From: Microbispora amethystogenes | GTDB lineage: Bacteria > Actinomycetota > Actinomycetes > Streptosporangiales > Streptosporangiaceae | DNA length: 64,000 nucleotides | Direction: 5' to 3' | NCBI RefSeq assembly: GCF_016863015.1 | Contig: NZ_BOOB01000002.1 | Location: 1-64,000, forward strand | Part shown: piece after piece, positions 59,521 through 64,000 of the stretch | Layout: each line of letters opens with the position of its first letter | How positions within the stretch are numbered: the first letter of the stretch is position 1 | Program-made: the position numbers and the translations under genes | Notes under the pieces: generated by a model | The model's database searches: none | Told to the model about the DNA's origin: nothing | Seen by the model: the letters and a program-made list of their open reading frames with translations, nothing else

Positions 59521-60399
59521 TCAGTCGGCGGTGAGGCGGGCGGCCACGAGCGCGGCGCAGCGGGGATCGAACAGGATCGTGTAGTGGTTGCAGTCCGGCA
59601 CGACCTCGTCGCGCAGCCCCGGCAGTTCCGCCTTCCACCGCGCGGTGAGGTCGTCGGGCAGCAGCCCGACGTCCTGGTTCAGCAACCCCCTCGGCGCGCG
59701 GAGCAGGAGCGGCGCGGGCTCGATCGCCTTCAGCGCCGCGCCGATCTCCGCGTGTCTCGTCAGCGGCCAGCGGCCGTCCTGCCGTACGGCCTCCTCACGG
59801 ACGCGTGACCGCACGGCGCCGTCCGGCCCGGTGGCGTCGTAGCGGACGTACTCCTCGACGACCGGGGACCAGTTCTCCGCCAGCGCGGGATGGGCGCGGA
59901 ACAGGTCGAGATACGCCTCCACGTCCGGGAAGGTCTGGGAGAGCCGGGCGATGGCGGGGCCGAGCGTCGCCGCCATCACCGCGTCGGGGTCCGCGCCCGG
60001 CGGCAGCGGCAGCGGGAGGCCGCCGTCCACCAGCACGACCCGGGCGTAGCGCCACCCCCCGGCCCCTGTTCGAGCGGCGGCGTGCAGGGCGGCCACATAG
60101 GCGCCCATCGAGTGCCCGGTGAGCACGCTGGTGCCGTCCGCGCCCACGTGCTCGGCCACCAGTTCCAGGTCGCCGGCGTGCCGGTCCAGGCCGTACGGGC
60201 CGGGCAGGCCGGCGCTGTGGCCGCGGCCGCGCAGGTCGGCGGCGACCAGCGACCAGCCGGGCGGCAGCGCGTCGCCCACCGCGCGCCAGGACATGAGGGA
60301 GGCGCTGATGCCGTGCGCCGCGATGATCAGGCGTGGGCCGTCGCCGAACCGGGCGATCCGCAGCCGCCCGCCGGGGACGGCGACTTCGTCGAACTTCAT
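59521..60399 (-). CDS. Alpha/beta hydrolase
   Basis: 292-aa cytoplasmic hydrolase: HGISASLMSWRAVG, DLRGRGHSAGL, nucleophile GHSMGA, and His in DCNHYTILF. Resembles esterases and chloroperoxidase-like enzymes. ATG 60399. Divergent from the amidotransferase gene 68 bp away. Substrate unknown. Confidence 0.87.
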   Translation of the reverse strand: MKFDEVAVPGGRLRIARFGDGPRLIIAAHGISASLMSWRAVGDALPPGWSLVAADLRGRGHSAGLPGPYGLDRHAGDLELVAEHVGADGTSVLTGHSMGAYVAALHAAARTGAGGWRYARVVLVDGGLPLPLPPGADPDAVMAATLGPAIARLSQTFPDVEAYLDLFRAHPALAENWSPVVEEYVRYDATGPDGAVRSRVREEAVRQDGRWPLTRHAEIGAALKAIEPAPLLLRAPRGLLNQDVGLLPDDLTARWKAELPGLRDEVVPDCNHYTILFDPRCAALVAARLTAD

Positions 60400-60467
60400 G
60401 TGCGGACTGTACGGTACGACCCGCTCAGGTATCGCCTGTCCTGTTGTGTGTCTTTAAGCTGCGCGCT

Positions 60468-61217
60468 ATGGGTGAACGTCTGCTCGTCATCGAGCACGAG
60501 GCCGAGGCGGGCCTGGGCTACTTCGCCGGCTGGCTGGAGGCCGCCGGCGTCGGCGTCGAGGTCGTCCGGCCGTACAAGGGAGAGGCGGTGCCCGCGACCG
60601 CCGGTGGCGGGCTGCTCGTCCTCGGCGGCGCCGCGGCGGCGTGGGACGACGAGGGATATCCGTGGCTGCCCGCGACCAGGGACCTGCTCGCCCGCGCGGT
60701 GGACGGCGTCGTGCCGGTTCTCGGCATCTGCCTCGGCGCCCAGCTCATGACCATGGCCTGCGGCGGGACCGTCGAGCGCGGCGACGCGGGCCCGGAGATC
60801 GGCCTGTGCGAGATCGAGCGCCTGCCCGAGGCGGCGGACGACCCGCTCCTGTCCGCACCGCCCGGCCTGACGGTGCTTCCTGAGCCGGCGCCTTCCCGGA
60901 CGGCGCCGCTGCGGGCGGTGCAGTACCACTACGACGCGATGACCACGCTGCCGTCCGGCGCGGTGCGGCTCGCGACCGGCGCGCGGTACGCCAACCAGGC
61001 CTACCGGCTCGGCGACCGCGCCTGGGCGGTGCAGTTCCACCCCGAGGCCACGCCCGCGATCTTCACCTCCTGGGCCGAGAGCGGCGATCTTCCGCCCGGG
61101 ACGGCGGCGGAGCTGAACGCGCGGGTCACGGCGGCCGGGCTGGAGCTCGAACAGGCCTGGAGGCCGCTGGCCGAGGCGTTCGCGGCCCAGGTGACGACCC
61201 AGATGACGCGGCCGTGA
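60468..61217 (+). CDS. Class I glutamine amidotransferase-like protein
   Basis: 249 aa with the GATase1 triad: Cys in GICLGAQL, and His and Glu in QFHPEAT. Resembles the GMP-synthase-like or guaA-related amidotransferases that hydrolyse glutamine or gamma-glutamyl compounds. Start at ATG 60468, where the domain begins (MGERLLVIEHEAEAG); the frame is open upstream without RBS. Placement between glnA2 and glnE hints at gamma-glutamyl metabolism, inference only. Confidence 0.85.
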   Translation: MGERLLVIEHEAEAGLGYFAGWLEAAGVGVEVVRPYKGEAVPATAGGGLLVLGGAAAAWDDEGYPWLPATRDLLARAVDGVVPVLGICLGAQLMTMACGGTVERGDAGPEIGLCEIERLPEAADDPLLSAPPGLTVLPEPAPSRTAPLRAVQYHYDAMTTLPSGAVRLATGARYANQAYRLGDRAWAVQFHPEATPAIFTSWAESGDLPPGTAAELNARVTAAGLELEQAWRPLAEAFAAQVTTQMTRP

Positions 61218-61521
61218 CGCGGCTCTGACCTGCCGTCCCGCCGCGCCGGAGAGGCGGGGAAGGGGCGCGGCCAAACCGCGTGATGCGCCGATTACGCAGA
61301 GAAACCGCTAAGGACGCCGCACAACCCACCGGGTTACCGTGTGCGCGAGCCCGGCACGTGCCGAGCTGCGACATCCATGGACGCCGGGAGGCGTCCGGTC
61401 GAGAATCGGGTCCCGAGGGGGGACCGATCTCTGCGAGGAGGCGTCCATCCCTGTGTACGGTTACTGGGAAGGCATGTCTCGGGGGACCGACGTGATCGAC
61501 GTCGGGGTGGAGGAAGGAACG
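61218..61521 (+). promoter_or_regulatory. glnE leader with competing hairpins
   Basis: The gap before glnE holds an element ATGGACGCC (61377-61385) that can pair with GGCGTCC at 61390-61396 or with GGCGTCCAT at 61440-61448. GGAGGCGTCC occurs twice (61387, 61438). A separate stem GGTCCC / GGGACC lies near 61409-61425. This looks like an alternative-fold leader; no known riboswitch recognised. Confidence 0.4.
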
Positions 61522-64000
61522 GTGAACGCGGCGCCGCGGATACAGACGACGGCCGGGCGCCTGGCCGCACTGGGATTCGCCGACGGCGCGCGGGCCGAAC
61601 GGTTGCTCGACGACCTCGGCCCCGAGGCGGTCGGCGATTTCGCGCTGCTCGACGACCTGGTCAGGGCGGCCGACCCCGATCTCGCGCTCACCACGCTGAG
61701 CCGCCTGGTCGAGCGGGACCCGAGCGTGCTCGGAACGTTCCGCGACGATCCCGCCCTGCGCCACAGGCTGCTCGGCGTGTTCGGGATCAGCGCGGCGCTC
61801 GGCGAGCACGTCGTACGGCACCCGGAGTGCCTGGCGGTGGCCGGGTCGCCGCAGTGGCCGGTCGCCCGTGAGCTGTGCGAGGAGATGCTGCTGGCGGTCG
61901 GCGCGGACCCGGACGACGCCGAGCCGGTGGCCGGCGGGGCCACAGTGGGCGCGGCCGAGCCGGGGGCGACGGCCCAGGCGATGGACGCGCTGCGCGTCGC
62001 CCACCGGACCAGGCTGCTGGACCTGGCCGCCCGGGACGTGACCGGCGAGTGCACGCTCGCGGAGACCGCGGCCGCGCTGGCCGACCTGGCCGCCGCGTCG
62101 CTCGACGCCGCCCTCGCCATCGCCAGGGCGGAGGTGGCCGACGCCGGTGACGTGCGGCTGGCCGTCATCGGCATGGGCAAGTGCGGGGCGCGCGAGCTGA
62201 ACTACATCTCCGACGTCGACGTCGTCTTCGTGGCCGAGCCCAGGGAGGGCGTCGACGAGACGAAGGCGCTGCAGATCGCGACGCGGCTCGCGCAGGGCAT
62301 GATGCGGGCCTGCTCGTCGAGCACCCGTGAGGGCGCGCTGTGGGAGGTGGACGCCAACCTGCGTCCCGAGGGCAAGATGGGCCCGCTCGTCCGCAGCATG
62401 GAGAGCCACCTGGCCTACTATCGCCGCTGGGCCAAGACCTGGGAGTTCCAGGCTCTGCTGAAGGCCCGGCCCGTCGCCGGCGACCTGGAGCTCGGCCAGC
62501 AGTACGTCGCCGCGGTCAACGACCTGGTGTGGCAGGCCGCGGCGCGGCCCAACTTCGTCGAGGACGTGCAGTCCATGCGCCGCCGGGTGGAGGCGCACGT
62601 GCCGGTGGACGAGGCCGACCGGCAGATCAAGCTGGGCCCCGGCGGCCTGCGGGACATCGAGTTCGCCGTCCAGCTCCTGCAACTCGTGCACGGCCGCTCC
62701 GACCCGCTGCTGCGCCGCAGGGCGACGCTGTCGGCCCTCGCCGCCCTGTCGCGGGGCGGTTACGTCGGGCGCGACGACGCCAAGGCCCTCGCCGAGGCGT
62801 ACACCTTCCTGCGGCAGGTCGAGCACATGCTCCAGTTGCACCGGCTGCGCCGCACGCATGTGGTGCCGTCCGACACCGCCGACCTGCGGCGCATCGGCCG
62901 CGGGCTCGGCATGACGACCGACCCGGTCGGCGAGTTCACCACCACCTGGAAGCGGCACGCGCTGGAGGTGCGGCGGCTGCACGAGAAGCTGTTCTACCGG
63001 CCGCTGCTGCAGGCCGTCGCCCGCCTGCCGGAGTCCGAGGCCCGCCTGTCCACGGCCGCCGCCACCGCGCGCCTCCAGGCGCTCGGGTACGCCGACCCCG
63101 AGGGCGCTTTACGGCACATCGCCGCGCTCACCAGCGGCGTCTCCCGCCGCGCGGCCATCCAGCGCACGCTGCTGCCGGTCATGCTCGGCTGGTTCGCCGA
63201 CGCCCCCGACCCGGACGCCGGGCTGCTCGGGTTCCGCCAGGTGAGCGACAAGCTCGGCAGCACGCCGTGGTACCTGCGCCTGCTGCGGGACGAGACCGCC
63301 GTGGCCGAGCGCCTCGCCCACCTGCTCGGCACCAGCAAGTACGTCACCGGCCTGCTGCTGCACGCCCCGGACGCGGTCGGCATGCTGGGCTCGCCCGCCG
63401 AGCTCGCCGTACGGCCGGCCGCGACGCTGGCCGGCGAGGCCGCCGCCGCGGTGAGCCGCTACGCGGAGGACGCCGAGACCGCCGTCGCCGCCGCCCGCGC
63501 GCTGCGCCGCCGGGAACTGCTCCGTACGGCCTGCGCCGACCTGTCCGGCCTGATCGACATCGAGGAGGTCGGCCAGGCGCTCTCGTCGCTCAACGACGTG
63601 ACGATCCAGGCGGCGCTGGGCGCGGCGATCAACAAGGTCACGCTGGAGCGGCGGGAGCCGTTCCCGACCCGCATCGCCGTGATCGCCATGGGCCGCCTCG
63701 GCGGCCTGGAGAGCTCCTACGCCAGCGACGCCGACGTGATGTTCGTGCACGCGCCGCTGCCCGGCGTCGCCGAGCGGGACGCGACCGACGCGGCCCACGC
63801 GGTGGCCGAGGAGACGCGCAGGCTGCTCGCGCGGCCCGCCCCCGACCCGCCGCTGCAGATCGACGCCGGGCTGCGGCCGGAGGGACGGCAGGGGCCGCTC
63901 GTCCGCACGATCGCCTCCTACAAGGCCTACTACGACCGCTGGGCCTCGCACTGGGAGGCGCAGGCGCTGTTGCGCGCCCGGTTCTGCGCGGGTGACGCCG
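61522..64000 (+). CDS. glnE: Bifunctional glutamine-synthetase adenylyltransferase GlnE (partial)
   Basis: Adds and removes AMP on glutamine synthetase in response to nitrogen status. The reading frame is open to the window end, about 826 codons, so the C-terminus is missing. It carries two nucleotidyltransferase motifs: VIGMGKCGARELNYISDVDV near residue 215 and, in the second half, IAMGRLGGLESSYASDADVM. Start at GTG 61522 with AGGAAGGA upstream; in-frame GTG 61492 and ATG 61474 are alternatives. Adjacent to glnA2 in mycobacteria too. Confidence 0.93.
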   Translation, partial: MNAAPRIQTTAGRLAALGFADGARAERLLDDLGPEAVGDFALLDDLVRAADPDLALTTLSRLVERDPSVLGTFRDDPALRHRLLGVFGISAALGEHVVRHPECLAVAGSPQWPVARELCEEMLLAVGADPDDAEPVAGGATVGAAEPGATAQAMDALRVAHRTRLLDLAARDVTGECTLAETAAALADLAAASLDAALAIARAEVADAGDVRLAVIGMGKCGARELNYISDVDVVFVAEPREGVDETKALQIATRLAQGMMRACSSSTREGALWEVDANLRPEGKMGPLVRSMESHLAYYRRWAKTWEFQALLKARPVAGDLELGQQYVAAVNDLVWQAAARPNFVEDVQSMRRRVEAHVPVDEADRQIKLGPGGLRDIEFAVQLLQLVHGRSDPLLRRRATLSALAALSRGGYVGRDDAKALAEAYTFLRQVEHMLQLHRLRRTHVVPSDTADLRRIGRGLGMTTDPVGEFTTTWKRHALEVRRLHEKLFYRPLLQAVARLPESEARLSTAAATARLQALGYADPEGALRHIAALTSGVSRRAAIQRTLLPVMLGWFADAPDPDAGLLGFRQVSDKLGSTPWYLRLLRDETAVAERLAHLLGTSKYVTGLLLHAPDAVGMLGSPAELAVRPAATLAGEAAAAVSRYAEDAETAVAAARALRRRELLRTACADLSGLIDIEEVGQALSSLNDVTIQAALGAAINKVTLERREPFPTRIAVIAMGRLGGLESSYASDADVMFVHAPLPGVAERDATDAAHAVAEETRRLLARPAPDPPLQIDAGLRPEGRQGPLVRTIASYKAYYDRWASHWEAQALLRARFCAGDA

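Noticed and set aside
61291-61305. GlnR-like ATTAC-GAAAC element upstream of glnE
   Set aside because: The spacer is 5 rather than 6 bases and the first base does not match, so it was not called a GlnR box.

Overview
The window is high-GC (roughly 70-75%) actinobacterial DNA with many GTG and TTG starts and tightly packed genes on both strands. An F420-dependent NADP reductase gene, SARP-type regulators and the panB / nadE / glnA2 / glnE neighbourhood (glnE next to glnA2, panB nearby, as in mycobacteria and streptomycetes) point to a filamentous actinomycete, probably Streptosporangiales. That placement is inference; no rRNA or marker tree is available here. No tRNA, rRNA, CRISPR array or complete mobile element was seen.

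Left part (1-31400). A cobalamin riboswitch leads an operon for corrinoid uptake and salvage (btuF, btuC, btuD, cbiZ). Two minus-strand genes follow: a Ser/Thr kinase with an extracellular domain, and a membrane protein whose trypsin-like domain has lost its catalytic residues. Next come a NarL-type two-component pair, a DUF6421 / short-chain dehydrogenase / threonine-aldolase operon, an AraC regulator facing an alpha/beta hydrolase across a 13-bp iteron array, a DUF305 / DUF3105 divergent pair, alanine dehydrogenase, and two surface or secreted proteins. One is an unusual SecDF-P1-head plus Excalibur protein, the other an internally duplicated protein. Then come a xanthine-dehydrogenase-type molybdenum subunit facing its PucR-type regulator and a large SARP/NB-ARC/TPR regulator. 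A compact locus follows in which an unannotated 44-aa secreted peptide gene diverges, 55 bp apart, from an XRE-TPR regulator.

Middle (31600-46600). copC and a copD-ctaG fusion, methionine aminopeptidase, small conserved proteins, a secreted lipase, F420H2:NADP oxidoreductase, a secreted phytase-like esterase, a Cys/Met-metabolism PLP enzyme, panB, two major-facilitator exporters and a TetR regulator.

Right part (46775-64000). nadE, an unusual fusion regulator (SARP DNA-binding and BTAD domains followed by a receiver and a LuxR-type domain), two paralogous multi-pass histidine kinases flanking an MFS exporter and its ArsR-like regulator, then glnA2 with a GlnR-type box, a hotdog-fold protein, a hydrolase, a glutamine amidotransferase and glnE, which runs off the window end.

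The most promising undescribed items are the secreted-peptide / XRE-TPR pair (29925-31407), which looks like a peptide-signalling cassette, and the SARP-receiver-LuxR fusion with its two nearby kinases (48594-57006). Several intergenic regions carry short tandem repeats of 13, 14, 17 or 21 bp and perfect inverted repeats that look like operators or terminators.
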